Shown here one piece after another: positions 44,280-53,761 of a stretch of DNA of 64,000 bases (position 1 is its first letter; the number at the start of each line of letters is the position of its first letter). The DNA is from Leptospira ainazelensis. GTDB taxonomy: Bacteria; Spirochaetota; Leptospiria; Leptospirales; Leptospiraceae. Location: assembly GCF_016918785.1 (NCBI RefSeq), contig NZ_JAFFPT010000032.1:62001-126000 (forward strand), given 5' to 3'. The notes under the pieces are model-generated. The model saw only the letters and a program-made list of their open reading frames with translations. It made no database searches and was not told where the DNA came from. The position numbers and the translations under genes were made by a program.

Positions 44280-44927
44280 TTAGACCGCGATCCCTTCAAA
44301 AAAAGTAAGAATATTGGAATCGTCTTTTTCCAAATGATCCAGCGCTTGTTCGATAACGGACTCCAAATAATAAGCGTAGTTCTTATAATTTTTGAGAAAG
44401 ACCTTTACTTCTTCCACACGATCCGCGGGAAGTTTGTCTTGAACGATCAATTGAAATAGGGCGAGAATTCCGAACGCGGATTTAAGAGGATCCGAAAGGG
44501 AAGCGATTTTTAAAATTTCATCCGCGTCCACTTCCGCAAATGAAGGAAGCAAATCGGTGATCAATTCCAAGGCGCCGATCGGAATCTGTCGGTCCAAGGA
44601 TTTTACGTAATTGATGATGGCGCGATAAGCGCGACTATCCCCGACTCTGGAAAGAATTTGAACGACGCCGGAAAGAAATCTTTTGTGATAACCCCAGGAA
44701 AGTCTTCCGGAATCCGCGTCCCTCATTACCTGATATAAAAAACTCCAGACAAACTTATCGTTTTCGATCGCCTTATCGGCAAGCTCGGAAAGCCATTCGT
44801 CAAACGCGGGGTTTTCCATTTCTTTGGAAAGAAATTCCACGAGTTCGGTCGGATTTCTTGTTTCAGGCATGTGGTTCTTTTTGCGCATAGGTTCACGATT
44901 ATCCACTAAAGAAGATTCCTTTTCCAT
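44280..44927 (-). CDS. Helical-repeat cytosolic protein, unknown
   Basis: The well-supported part is all-helical, with HEAT-like pairs (VQILSRVGDSRAYRAIINYV, then LELITDLLPSFAEVDADEIL and LKSAFGILALFQLIVQDKLP). No enzyme motif is recognised. The frame is open upstream through a hydrophobic stretch to 45065. The start is uncertain; ATGs at 44927, 44888 and 44870 are all possible and none has a strong ribosome-binding site. A scaffold or regulatory role is only a guess. Confidence 0.55.
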   Translation of the reverse strand: MEKESSLVDNREPMRKKNHMPETRNPTELVEFLSKEMENPAFDEWLSELADKAIENDKFVWSFLYQVMRDADSGRLSWGYHKRFLSGVVQILSRVGDSRAYRAIINYVKSLDRQIPIGALELITDLLPSFAEVDADEILKIASLSDPLKSAFGILALFQLIVQDKLPADRVEEVKVFLKNYKNYAYYLESVIEQALDHLEKDDSNILTFFEGIAV

Positions 44928-45131
44928 TCTTTTTCTTGGGAAAATAGACGGATTATATAAAAAAACTAATACAGAAAATAAGGAAAGAATACCGGTTTCG
45001 AATCCAAGAAATCTATCCGCAAAGAAAAAGACGAATTCTAATACATTCTTAACATCGCTTTGCAATCGCTAACGCAGAAATGAAACCGGACTCTTGAAAT
45101 TCTCCCCCGATCCTGCATTCTAATTTGTAAG

Positions 45132-45740
45132 ATGAAACCGAACACAAAAAGGATTTCCTTTCTCATTCTTCTATTAGCTCTTTTCGAAGAACCTCTCTTC
45201 TCTAAAAAGTCCGAAAATCGAATCGTTTATTTCGAGGATTCAATGGAAGAATCCGAAATTCAAAAACAAAAAAAGGAGAATTCCATCCGTAAAGAAATAA
45301 AGTCCGCATCTAAAATTCAGTTTTCCGCGGAACAAAAAAGCGAAGTCAACTTTTCCGCCGATGAAAACTTCGCCAAACCGGAAATTCTTAGACTGGAAGA
45401 AGAATGGAACCGGTATTCTCCTGAAAACCTAAAACAATCCGCGATCAGACTAAGAACGTTAGGCGCCATTAAACATAAACTTCGGGATTATAAAACCGCC
45501 ATTCGATTCTACGAACAATCGCTGAAGATCCAAGATCGATTGGGAGAAAGGGAAGATAAGGAATACGCTCTGACATTGTATCTGAAATCCATCGCCCAAT
45601 TTAGAATCGGGCAAAATTGCCAAGCCGTGATCAGCGTTCGTACCGTGATCGAAATCTACCGTTTGCTGGGAGATATCGATTCTGCGATTCAAGCCGAAGA
45701 TTCGTTGAAAAAATACTCGAGTTTCTGCGTGGAAAAATAA
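45132..45740 (+). CDS. Exported TPR-repeat protein
   Basis: The signal peptide (RISFLILLLALFEEPLFSKK) is followed by a Lys/Glu-rich linker to about residue 95. Two to three TPR units come next, with recognisable RTLGAIKHKLRDYKTAIRFY, YALTLYLKSIAQFRIGQNCQ and IEIYRLLGDIDSAIQAEDSL. It probably acts as a protein-interaction partner in the periplasm. The partner is not evident from its neighbours. Confidence 0.7.
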   Translation: MKPNTKRISFLILLLALFEEPLFSKKSENRIVYFEDSMEESEIQKQKKENSIRKEIKSASKIQFSAEQKSEVNFSADENFAKPEILRLEEEWNRYSPENLKQSAIRLRTLGAIKHKLRDYKTAIRFYEQSLKIQDRLGEREDKEYALTLYLKSIAQFRIGQNCQAVISVRTVIEIYRLLGDIDSAIQAEDSLKKYSSFCVEK

Positions 45741-45781
45741 AAACGTTTTGACAATGGAAGAATCCGACTTGAAAGATAAGG

Positions 45782-46018
45782 ATGGCTTTTTTTGTTATGA
45801 ATCCGCTCTCAACTCAAATTTTTCAGGATATCTATCACGCTTCCCAATCCGGAAGAATGATAACGATGGGAGATTTGGAAATCAACACCGCGAAATCCGC
45901 CTATCAACTCAGACCTCATCTGGAAGATCTAAAAGAATCCAGTCTTGTCGTCGAACACCCGGAAGGTTTCGAAATCGCTCCTTCCGGAAATCATTATTAC
46001 CAAAGCCGCTGGGGTTGA
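45782..46018 (+). CDS. Small winged-helix-like protein
   Basis: The 78-aa product has three helices and a possible wing (GDLEINTAKSAYQLRPHLED, LKESSLVVEHPEGFEIAPSG), like a stand-alone winged-helix domain. This frame is preferred to the overlapping 109-aa frame starting at 45748 because its composition is protein-like throughout. AAGG directly abuts the ATG; an alternative ATG lies five codons later. Whether it binds DNA is unknown. Confidence 0.5.
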   Translation: MAFFVMNPLSTQIFQDIYHASQSGRMITMGDLEINTAKSAYQLRPHLEDLKESSLVVEHPEGFEIAPSGNHYYQSRWG

Positions 46019-46219
46019 AATTTTTCCGGCGCCACGTTTTAAAAGAATTCAATTTTTATAATTTAAGTTTTTATTAATTACTTAGAAAAATCCGGTTTTG
46101 AATTCTTATCCCGATCAAAAATCGAACGAAAATCCTGGCTTTCCAAAAACGATCCCGGGTTGAATTCCGGCCTTTCGAATCTTAGAAATTCAAATTTTTA
46201 AAAATCGAGTTTTTTAATA

Positions 46220-46373
46220 AGAGTTTGTCCGAAACCTCGCAAGAAATCGTTTCTAACATTCGGTCAACACCGTAATAAAAACGTGAGAGCTCCCACAAAT
46301 TTCGTCCCAGAAAAGGCCCTTTAAACCGTTTAACAAACTTGTTGTCGGTTACTTCTTCATTGGAGTTCCTACA
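46220..46373 (-). repeat. Dispersed repeat family B, copy 2
   Basis: Read on the minus strand, TGTAGGAACTCCAATG starts at 46373, TGTGGGAGCTC follows 76 bases on, and GTTTCGGACAAACTC 62 bases after that, the same order and spacing as at 17742 and 59160. It lies in a 489-base space that otherwise shows only AT-rich DNA and no gene. Confidence 0.6.
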
Positions 46374-46507
46374 TTTTTAAGGTTCCGGGAAAAACTCTCA
46401 ATGGACTCGATTTCCATTTCGGTAAAAACCTCGCGCAAAAGTGGAAAGAATCCGTATTTTTATTTTTAGTATTTGATTCTTTTGAAATTTTTCCGATCGG
46501 CGGGACT

Positions 46508-47413
46508 TCAAGTTTTGACTTTTTTCTCTTCCGGTTTACTCCGATTCAAAAGAAAGACCGCCAGCACAGCAAAAAATCCTCCGATCGTCGTGGTAAAACT
46601 CGGGATTTCACCCAAAAAAATCCAACTCCCCAAAAGAGCAGTGACCGGAACCAAAAATATAAAGGAACTCGCAACTCTCGAACCCAACTTCGAAGAAGCG
46701 AAAAAATAAACCGTCGTCCCGAACGTCGTCGAAATTACGGCCAGATACAAGATCTGAATCCAAAAACCGAAACCTGCGTAAAGAGCGTTTGTTACCCCGT
46801 AAGGGATCGCGAGAAAAAAATCCAGAGCCGTTCCGATCGAAAAAACATAAAAACTATAAACAAGCGGTGAAATATTTTGACCCGTGCTATGACTGTTCAT
46901 ACTCAATAAGGCCCAGCTAAACGCGCAAAGAAGAAAGAAAATATTTCCCGATTGAAACAAGGAGTGCCAATTCAAATTCCAAATCTGAAGTAGAATACAA
47001 CCGCCGATCAATCCGAGAATCAGACCGATCGCCTCTCTTCCCGCGGGTAGTTTTTTCTGAAACGAGTGAACGAGCACATAGGTGAAAATCGGATTCATCG
47101 TCGTAACAAGAACCCCCCCGGCTCCGGCGAGACCGTTGTTCAGACCCAAAAAAAAGAATTGGTTGTAGATCGTATAAAGAACTCCACCGATAGCGACTTG
47201 AAAAAAAGTCCGATTATCCGGCAGACGAAAGGATTCCTTTCTCCAAATTACTATGGGCAAAAGGGAAACGGCGGTCGCCAAAAATCTCCAAAAGATGATT
47301 ACGTTCGGGTGATAATCTGCAACGATCAATTTGGCCGAAGGCCAAGCAAAACCCCAGGAGATCATAGAGATCACTAATAAAAAATAAAATTTTGCGCTAG
47401 TCTTGGATTGCAT
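46508..47413 (-). CDS. EamA/DMT-family transporter
   Basis: This is an inner-membrane carrier of the drug/metabolite transporter superfamily with about ten membrane helices in two EamA halves. The first half opens FYFLLVISMISWGFAWPSAK, and the second half begins near residue 150 (FFLLCAFSWALLSMNSHSTG) and ends FIFLVPVTALLGSWIFLGEI, the usual conserved end segment. The C-terminus is basic (NRSKPEEKKVKT). Length (301 aa) is normal. The substrate cannot be predicted. Confidence 0.88.
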   Translation of the reverse strand: MQSKTSAKFYFLLVISMISWGFAWPSAKLIVADYHPNVIIFWRFLATAVSLLPIVIWRKESFRLPDNRTFFQVAIGGVLYTIYNQFFFLGLNNGLAGAGGVLVTTMNPIFTYVLVHSFQKKLPAGREAIGLILGLIGGCILLQIWNLNWHSLFQSGNIFFLLCAFSWALLSMNSHSTGQNISPLVYSFYVFSIGTALDFFLAIPYGVTNALYAGFGFWIQILYLAVISTTFGTTVYFFASSKLGSRVASSFIFLVPVTALLGSWIFLGEIPSFTTTIGGFFAVLAVFLLNRSKPEEKKVKT

Positions 47414-47546
47414 AAAGGAGTAGCCCCTTTTACCAATCTCGGAAATCGAAAATCAGATACAATCCTTACTTCGGAATTCGCGCTTTTATCAAAACCGATC
47501 CTTCTCTTGGAAGAACAAGGATCGTTTTCAATTCAAAAAAAAGGAA

Positions 47547-48560
47547 TCAACCCCGGGTTCGATTTCTATGTTCTTTTACGAGCTCGGGTAACTTTGCCAT
47601 AGAAGAATGAATTCGATGCATCTCTAACGCGGGTTTTGCGGGAATTCCGAAATAGGCGACTTTTTCGTTGCTGTCTTCCGTTAGTCCGGACATTCCCATA
47701 AGAATGGAACCTTTCTTCATCGTAACCCCTTCTGCAACCGCAGCCTGACCTCCCATGATCACACCGTCTTCCAGAGTAACCGAACCGGCAAGAACCGTTC
47801 CACCGGCAATAAAAACATAATTCCCAACTCTACAATTGTGAGCAATATGAACGTGATCGTCAAACTTCGTATGATTCCCGACGGAAGTAGTCTCGATCGT
47901 AGCGCGATCCACCGTACAACACGCACCCATTTCCACATAGTCTCCGATGACGGAAGTCCCGATCTGCGGAACTTTGTAACGAACCCCGCCTTTGTCATAG
48001 AAACCGAAACCATCCGCTCCGATTACCGTATTCGGATGAATCAAATTATGTTTTCCTAAAATACAATCATACGCGACGATCACTCCGGATTTTAGAATCG
48101 TTCCTTCCCCGATCTTGGCGCCGCTTTCGATCACGACATTTGGAGAAATTTGACAATCGTCTCCGATTTCCACGTTTTCTTGGATCACCGCAAAATCCAT
48201 GATCGTAACATTCTTACCGATCTTAGCGCTCGGATGAATGCTCGCCTTAGTCGAAATCGTAGGTGTTGTTTTCGGCTTTTTCTCGAAAAGGGAAAGTAAC
48301 TCGATAAATTTTAATCTTGCTTGGCCTTCGGGTACAACCAGCGCCGAAGGAAATTCGGAGGCTAAGAGGGGAATCGTAAGAGCAATTTGAACCTGCTTCG
48401 CTTTTGGATTCGAGCTGAAATACTTCTTCGCTTCGAAATAGTAAATTTTATTCGCTTGAACATGGGAATGATTTTCGATATCGCCGACACCGATAATTTC
48501 CTGCTCGCCGTTTCCCTTTAAATCCAACCCGAGGGTTTTCGCTAAATCTTTGGCTTTCAT
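47547..48560 (-). CDS. lpxD: UDP-3-O-acylglucosamine N-acyltransferase
   Basis: This enzyme adds the second acyl chain to the UDP-glucosamine precursor of lipid A. The N-terminal uridine-binding domain spans about residues 1-100. A left-handed beta-helix of hexapeptide repeats follows (HPSAKIGKNVTIMDF, IGDDCQISPNVVIESGAKIG, GDYVEMGACCTVDRATIETT). The catalytic His lies in DDHVHIAHNCRVGNYVFIAG. The C-terminal helical extension is seen. The open frame begins with TTG three codons earlier; the ATG is chosen. No other lpx gene is adjacent, so the gene is outside an lpx cluster. Confidence 0.93.
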   Translation of the reverse strand: MKAKDLAKTLGLDLKGNGEQEIIGVGDIENHSHVQANKIYYFEAKKYFSSNPKAKQVQIALTIPLLASEFPSALVVPEGQARLKFIELLSLFEKKPKTTPTISTKASIHPSAKIGKNVTIMDFAVIQENVEIGDDCQISPNVVIESGAKIGEGTILKSGVIVAYDCILGKHNLIHPNTVIGADGFGFYDKGGVRYKVPQIGTSVIGDYVEMGACCTVDRATIETTSVGNHTKFDDHVHIAHNCRVGNYVFIAGGTVLAGSVTLEDGVIMGGQAAVAEGVTMKKGSILMGMSGLTEDSNEKVAYFGIPAKPALEMHRIHSSMAKLPELVKEHRNRTRG

Positions 48561-48874
48561 GATAAGCAAATTTTTACGATCTAAAAAAAGGACTCAACTC
48601 GTTTTTTAGATTTCCTAATTTGTAAATAAACGATTCTCGATTATAGAATAATAAAAGTCACTCGAAGAGTGTTTTTATAAAACGATATTTTTGAACTTTC
48701 TTCAAACCGGACACCGTTCATTATCTTTAGAATAAAAGTTTGAACGCTGGTCGGATCTTTTTTTTTAAAATGATTTTCCTTTTCTAAAAAAGTTTTTCCG
48801 GAATGATCCTTCTCAGAAAACAAAAACGCTCCATCGCCTGAGAAACGATCGAGCGGAAAAGAAAAATTAAATTT
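48561..48874 (-). terminator. Gap holding the leuCD terminator (48827-48855)
   Basis: On the minus strand CGCTCGATCG and CGATGGAGCG pair with one mismatch and are followed by TTTTTGTTTT, ending the leuCD transcript about 20 bases after the leuD stop. The remaining bases up to the lpxD start are AT-rich and show no gene; they must hold the lpxD promoter. Confidence 0.8.
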
Positions 48875-49468
48875 TCAGACGAGCGATGATTCGAATTCTT
48901 TAATTTTTGATAAGAACTTCATCGTAAGGTCGATGTCGTCCCATCCATTTGTGATTCGTTCGACCAAGGACTCTGAAAGAGTAAAATGATACTCTTTTGT
49001 TCCGGCAACGAGGACTAACGTTACTAAATCGACAAAAATTTCGGCTCCTTCGTTCTCATTCACATACGTGAGAATTTCTTCCACTTCCTTAAGCGACAGT
49101 CGAATCAAGGCGATTCCGTTTTTGGCGCAATTACCGAAAAAGATATCCGCAAAAGAAGGCGCGACGATTGCACGGAATCCAAAATCGGAAAGAGACCAAG
49201 GCGCGTGTTCTCTGCTGGAACCGCATCCAAAATTCTCCCCCGTAACGAGTATCGAGGCGTTCCGATAACGACTTTGATTGAATACAAAATCGGGATTCTC
49301 TTCCAATCCGTCTTCATCCAAATATCTCCAATTGTGAAAAAGATGTTTCCCGAAACCGGTACGCTCTACCTTCTTCATAAATTGTTTCGGAAGAATTTGA
49401 TCCGTGTCGATGTCCTTTTGATAAAGAGGAACCGCTATTCCTTTATGATTTTTCCAAGATTGACTCAT
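48875..49468 (-). CDS. leuD: 3-isopropylmalate dehydratase, small subunit
   Basis: This is the swivel-domain subunit of isopropylmalate isomerase in leucine biosynthesis. The signature segments are [20 protein letters not shown] at the start and [19 protein letters not shown] near residue 75, which together position the substrate. At 197 aa the length is normal. The start overlaps the leuC stop by four bases (ATGA type), giving coupled translation of the two subunits. Confidence 0.96.
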   Translation of the reverse strand: MSQSWKNHKGIAVPLYQKDIDTDQILPKQFMKKVERTGFGKHLFHNWRYLDEDGLEENPDFVFNQSRYRNASILVTGENFGCGSSREHAPWSLSDFGFRAIVAPSFADIFFGNCAKNGIALIRLSLKEVEEILTYVNENEGAEIFVDLVTLVLVAGTKEYHFTLSESLVERITNGWDDIDLTMKFLSKIKEFESSLV

Positions 49469-50877
49469 ACTTTTTCCTCCTGCAATTCGGAGACCGTTCC
49501 CAATCTCCCCAAGACCGCCGCGACTACAGCGCTTTCCGGACTGACCAGATGGGTTCTTCCTCCCCTTCCCTGTCTTCCTTCGAAGTTTCTGTTGGAAGTG
49601 GAAGCCGAACGTTCTCCCGGTTTCAAAAAATCATCGTTCATACCGAGACACATGGAACATCCCGGTAATCTCCATTCAAAACCTGCGTCGAGCAGGACTC
49701 GATCCAGACCTTCTTCTTCCGCTTGCCGTTTTACCCTTCCGGATCCAGGAACAACGATCGCCTGCACGTTAGACGAAACTCTTTTACCCAGAGCGACCTT
49801 CGCGGCCTTTCTGATATCCTCTATACGCGCATTCGTACAAGAACCGATAAAAACCTTATCGATTCTGACGGAATTCATCGTTTGTCCCGCTTTCAGATCC
49901 ATATATTCCAAGGATCGTTTTGCTGCGGCTTTTGCCTCCGGATCCTCAAAAGAATCGGGATCCGGAACAACGGAGTTCACCGGAACTACCTGTCCCGGAT
50001 TGGTTCCCCAAGTTACCATAGGTGAAACTTCACTTGCATTCAATACTACGGTTTTGTCAAAGACCGCATTGGAATCGGATTTTAGAGTTTTCCAATATTC
50101 AACTTTTCTATTATATTCTTCTCCTTTTGGAGAACGGTCTTTTCCCTTTAAATAGTCGAAAGTCGTTTGATCCGGAGCGATCAACCCCGCTCTTGCACCG
50201 GCTTCAATACAAAGATTACAGAGAGTCATCCTTCCTTCCATAGACAAGTTTCGAATCGTTTCACCCGCGTATTCGATTACGTAACCTTGTCCTCCATTCG
50301 TTCCGATTTTCCCTATCAGAAAAAGAGCCAAATCTTTTGCACTCACATCGGGAGCCGGTTTCCCAATCACTTGTACCAGAAGATTTTTTGATTTTTTTAG
50401 ACGAATCGTTTGAGTAGCCAGAACGTGTTCTATTTCGCTGGTTCCGATTCCAAGCGCGAAAGCGCCGAACGCTCCGTGTGTGGACGTATGCGAATCCCCG
50501 CATACAATTACTGTTCCGGGTAACGTAAGTCCGATCTCCGGACCGACTACGTGGACAACTCCCTGATCCGGGTGATTGATATCCAAAAGCTCGATTTCAA
50601 AAGTTTTACAGTTTTCTACAAGAAGTTCCATTTGTTTTTGGGAAACTGGGCCCGCTCCGTCCCATTCACGGTTCCTAGTAGAAACGTTGTGATCCATGAT
50701 CGCGAGCGTTCTTTCCCTTTTCCTTACGGTCCTCGCCTTTTCCTTCAGCGCCGTGAAAGCCTGAGGCGAAGTCACTTCGTGAAGGAGATGTCGGTCCACA
50801 TAAAGAATATCTTCCTCTCCGTCGCGCGCAAGAACCCTGGAATCCCAGATCTTATCATACAAAGTTTTACCGGTCAT
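49465..50877 (-). CDS. leuC: 3-isopropylmalate dehydratase, large subunit
   Basis: This is the iron-sulphur subunit of isopropylmalate isomerase. Cluster ligands are Cys in [14 protein letters not shown] and the CSMCLGMN pair (CxxC). [20 protein letters not shown] and the N-terminal [14 protein letters not shown] are family features. The frame is open 23 codons upstream, but GGAGGG four bases before this ATG fixes the start, giving 470 aa, the usual length. A minus-strand TATAAT (complement of 50945-50950) overlaps the palindromic operator shared with the LysR gene. Confidence 0.96.
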   Translation of the reverse strand: MTGKTLYDKIWDSRVLARDGEEDILYVDRHLLHEVTSPQAFTALKEKARTVRKRERTLAIMDHNVSTRNREWDGAGPVSQKQMELLVENCKTFEIELLDINHPDQGVVHVVGPEIGLTLPGTVIVCGDSHTSTHGAFGAFALGIGTSEIEHVLATQTIRLKKSKNLLVQVIGKPAPDVSAKDLALFLIGKIGTNGGQGYVIEYAGETIRNLSMEGRMTLCNLCIEAGARAGLIAPDQTTFDYLKGKDRSPKGEEYNRKVEYWKTLKSDSNAVFDKTVVLNASEVSPMVTWGTNPGQVVPVNSVVPDPDSFEDPEAKAAAKRSLEYMDLKAGQTMNSVRIDKVFIGSCTNARIEDIRKAAKVALGKRVSSNVQAIVVPGSGRVKRQAEEEGLDRVLLDAGFEWRLPGCSMCLGMNDDFLKPGERSASTSNRNFEGRQGRGGRTHLVSPESAVVAAVLGRLGTVSELQEEKV

Positions 50878-50939
50878 AATTCCCTCCGATAAATAAACCA
50901 TAACAGAGACTAAACCATAATGCAAATAAATAGGATTGA

Positions 50940-50967
50940 TTGACATTATAACTAAAAGTTATACATT
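50940..50967. promoter_or_regulatory. LysR operator overlapping divergent leuC and lysR-type promoters
   Basis: TATAAC and GTTATA form a perfect inverted repeat around TAAAA (50947-50963), a T-N11-A type LysR box. TTGACA (50940-50945) and TACATT (50962-50967), 16 bases apart, form a plus-strand promoter very close to the regulator ATG. The complement gives TATAAT for leuC. One site could therefore control both directions. Confidence 0.65.
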
Positions 50968-50976
50968 GAAAACCGA

Positions 50977-51867
50977 ATGGAATTTAGACAGCTAAGATAC
51001 TTTCTGGAAATTCGCGACGCCGGCACATTTCAAAAGGCAGCCTCCAAGCTAGGTTTAACACAACCGGCGCTCTCACGCCAAATTTTTCTTTTAGAAAAAG
51101 AATTGGGCTATCTCGTATTCGAAAGAGGGCCAAGACAAGTCAGGCTTACTCATGAAGGAGAAATTTTCTTAGGTTACGCCCTCAGAATGAGGGAGTTGTG
51201 GGAAGAATTAAGATCAGGGATGAAAAAAACAGGAAACGAACTCTCCGGAGAATTTTCCATCTCCGCGGGCGGAACCGTGTCTGCGTGGATTCTTCCGGAA
51301 ATTCTTAAAAAAATAAAAAAGGAACATCCTGATTTGGTCTTATCTGTAAGAGAGGGAGACTCCCTTGAAACAAAAGAAGCAATTTTATTAAACGAAGTCG
51401 ATTTAGGAATTCTCACAGGTCCGGTAAACGAACCCGGTTTGATTTCGAGAGAATTTTTATCCGATAGAATCGTTCCGGTTGCCGTAAAAACTCATCCGAT
51501 CTTCCAAAGGAAAAAACAAACGGTCAAAGACATAAAGGAAGAATCTTTCGTTTTCTTTCATCCGGCTTCCGCGATTCGTAAGGCGGTGGAAAAGAAGATC
51601 CGAGTTTTGGGAAAAGAATTTCGACCTAAAATCGGAATGGAACTCCGAAGTGTGGAGTCCGTGATCAAAAGTGTCGAAGCGGGGTTAGGAATCGGATTCT
51701 TATCCGAATATAGTATTTCACCCAAACTCAGGATGATTCCGATTTCGGAATTGATCGCCGAAAGAAAATTTTTTCTTTGTCATAAAAAGTCGATTCGTCC
51801 CGGATTGTCAAAATTGGCGGAAGAATTGGTTCGGGAGGCAAAAAGCCGTTTTAATTCCTTTGTATAG
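50977..51867 (+). CDS. LysR-family regulator, probable leuCD controller
   Basis: The winged helix-turn-helix is typical (FRQLRYFLEIRDAGTFQKAA, LTQPALSRQIFLLEKELGY, VFERGPRQVRLTHEG), and the co-inducer domain opens GEFSISAGGTVSAWILPEIL. Length is normal. It is transcribed divergently from leuCD across 99 bases that contain a LysR-type palindrome, so it probably senses a leucine-pathway intermediate. No ribosome-binding site is seen and the predicted promoter is very close, so the mRNA may be nearly leaderless. Confidence 0.9.
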   Translation: MEFRQLRYFLEIRDAGTFQKAASKLGLTQPALSRQIFLLEKELGYLVFERGPRQVRLTHEGEIFLGYALRMRELWEELRSGMKKTGNELSGEFSISAGGTVSAWILPEILKKIKKEHPDLVLSVREGDSLETKEAILLNEVDLGILTGPVNEPGLISREFLSDRIVPVAVKTHPIFQRKKQTVKDIKEESFVFFHPASAIRKAVEKKIRVLGKEFRPKIGMELRSVESVIKSVEAGLGIGFLSEYSISPKLRMIPISELIAERKFFLCHKKSIRPGLSKLAEELVREAKSRFNSFV

Positions 51868-52018
51868 AAGAGTAAATTTAGAAATACATAATATTTTAAT
51901 GTATGTGCTTTTTATTCAAACAATTCCGAAAATCCTTTCAAGGTCCAAAATACGGGATTCGAATCCGTACTGAAAATTGCTTTCGACTTGTAAGGATATC
52001 GAAATAGACAAAACCACA

Positions 52019-52828
52019 TTAAGGACAAGAAGTCGTCTCAATCCTGATTTTCCAGTATGTCCCGTCTGCTCCGGGGAAAGGCCAGAAATTCTTCATATCT
52101 GAAATCATCAGTTTCACTTTTGCGGCTACCACCGGATCCGTTTGGCAAATTTGAATCAGCTGATTGTAATTGGACTGAGGCCCCATCAGACCCGATTTTA
52201 TCTCAGCATAATCTTCCGCTACATTCGACGTCGCGTATGTTGTCACAAAACCTGGAACTGGATTATTAAACTGAAGTAATGCTGGCGAAGACCAATCGAC
52301 ACTTGCCGCATAGCCGACCGTATTGAATGCAACCCAATCGGAATGAACGCCCATGAGCATCCCGCGCAATGCGAAATCAAAGTTGTGAGTCATTTCATGG
52401 TTGATCGACCTATTAATATAATCGTCCAACGTCCCTGTCGCAACGCCAGCAATTACATTCATATAAATGCTGTTAGTAAAAGGATCCATTGTTCCTCCGA
52501 TTGTCAAACCGCCTACGGCTAAATTTGAGCAAAGTATCACCCGTTCAACCTTACTTTTGATCCAGTAGCCTCTCGGGTATTTCGCGATTTGAGCCTGAAG
52601 AATTACTTTGTAATGATCAATATCCGCTTGTGAGTAAGTCGCGTCGCAAGTAATAGGACCGGACATTTCCCTGTGTGTAACAATCTCCACGTCACGATCG
52701 TAATTTTCCGCTCGATCCGGTTGGGGTAAAAGTAAGAATAAAAAGGATTCATCGATCGTTTCTTTTTCATGGGCACAGGCTGCAAATAAGAACAACGTCA
52801 GGATCGTAGTAACAATTCTTTGATTCAT
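52019..52828 (-). CDS. Lipoprotein with zinc metallopeptidase motif
   Basis: The signal peptide ends in a lipobox (LFLFAAC, Cys18). The zinc-peptidase signature HExxH is visible as INHEMTHNFDF (His144, Glu145, His148). A probable third ligand lies in VAEDYAEI (Glu205 or Glu209), the order expected of gluzincin-like putative zinc-binding metallopeptidases. Length (269 aa) suits a compact catalytic domain. It would act at the cell envelope on an unknown protein substrate. It is monocistronic. Confidence 0.7.
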   Translation of the reverse strand: MNQRIVTTILTLFLFAACAHEKETIDESFLFLLLPQPDRAENYDRDVEIVTHREMSGPITCDATYSQADIDHYKVILQAQIAKYPRGYWIKSKVERVILCSNLAVGGLTIGGTMDPFTNSIYMNVIAGVATGTLDDYINRSINHEMTHNFDFALRGMLMGVHSDWVAFNTVGYAASVDWSSPALLQFNNPVPGFVTTYATSNVAEDYAEIKSGLMGPQSNYNQLIQICQTDPVVAAKVKLMISDMKNFWPFPGADGTYWKIRIETTSCP

Positions 52829-52954
52829 ACTTTTGTTAAACAGATATGGGTTTGAAAATTGAGTGCAATTGATAACTTGAGATATTTATAAGAAGCCCCT
52901 TCGAACTCAAATCCATGCGAGAAAAGGTCTTGCCGTCCTTTTTAGAAAGTTAAA

Positions 52955-53608
52955 ATGGAGTTCCCGCAAAATAAATTTATGAAATGGATCTGCCATCATT
53001 GCGATTATAAAAATCCGATCGACTTGCAAAACTGCGCTCAGTGCGGAAACACAAAAGGAGCAGACGTTAAAACGACGGATTCTTCCGTTACGATTTTCCA
53101 AAGAATCACAACGTTAGGCACTTTTGGTTGGATCCTAATCATCCTTCTCGGTTTAGCTGCGGTGATTCTGACTCCGATTTTGTTTATCGCGGCCATTTCC
53201 CATTTGGAAGGATTTGCAGGTTCGCTCTTGTTGATTGGCGGATATTTCGGAGCCAGGTCCGCGATCCGATCTCAATTTGGACCGCCCGCAAAAGCTGTCT
53301 TTATCGTCTTCTTTTCGATCATGGGTATGTCCTTGGATCAGCCCGGAAATTATTTATACAACTTTCCGTTTCGATATCTTTGTCCGAGTTCGGCGACGAT
53401 ACAAAGGTCGGTACAAATAAGTCATCCTTTGCCCGGAAGAACCGATATGACCCAGGCATTTTCCTGTTTTGATACGAGCGGAAAAGAAATCTCTCGCATT
53501 CAACTTCCCGCAATTTTAGGAATTCGATTTACGGAATATCTTCTCATCGCGGGAATACTTCTCTTAGTTCAAGCCCGCCTTTTGAGCCGCCAACGATCAA
53601 AGGAGTAA
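52955..53608 (+). CDS. Membrane protein with N-terminal RanBP2-type zinc finger
   Basis: Residues 11-31 fit W-x-C-x2-C-x3-N-x6-C-x2-C exactly (Trp11, Cys13, Cys16, Asn20, Cys27, Cys30), the RanBP2-type zinc finger. Membrane segments follow near 60-85 (LIILLGLAAVILTPILFIAA), 90-105 and 120-140. A small extracytoplasmic domain with two Cys comes next, and a last membrane helix (YLLIAGILLLVQARLL). I know no function for this combination. An alternative ATG at 52979 would still keep the finger; neither start has a strong ribosome-binding site. Confidence 0.65.
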   Translation: MEFPQNKFMKWICHHCDYKNPIDLQNCAQCGNTKGADVKTTDSSVTIFQRITTLGTFGWILIILLGLAAVILTPILFIAAISHLEGFAGSLLLIGGYFGARSAIRSQFGPPAKAVFIVFFSIMGMSLDQPGNYLYNFPFRYLCPSSATIQRSVQISHPLPGRTDMTQAFSCFDTSGKEISRIQLPAILGIRFTEYLLIAGILLLVQARLLSRQRSKE

Positions 53609-53761
53609 ACATTAGAATTTTCTTCGATCGTCTAAAGTCGACGCTTCCAAAGTGATCCGTTGTTTTTCGATTTTCATAGAGGTCTTGACTTACAAAATCA
53701 AAACCTAATTCTTAGAAAAGAAAATCTCGATCAGCTTTTCTGATGTGGAACTAATTTTAGA

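Noticed and set aside
45748..46077. 109-aa frame overlapping the small winged-helix-like gene
   Set aside because: The overlapping 78-aa frame has a more protein-like composition and helix pattern, while this one becomes Arg/Asn/Phe-rich out of frame.
49205..50155. 316-aa plus-strand open frame
   Set aside because: It is antisense to leuC and leuD; no recognisable protein features.
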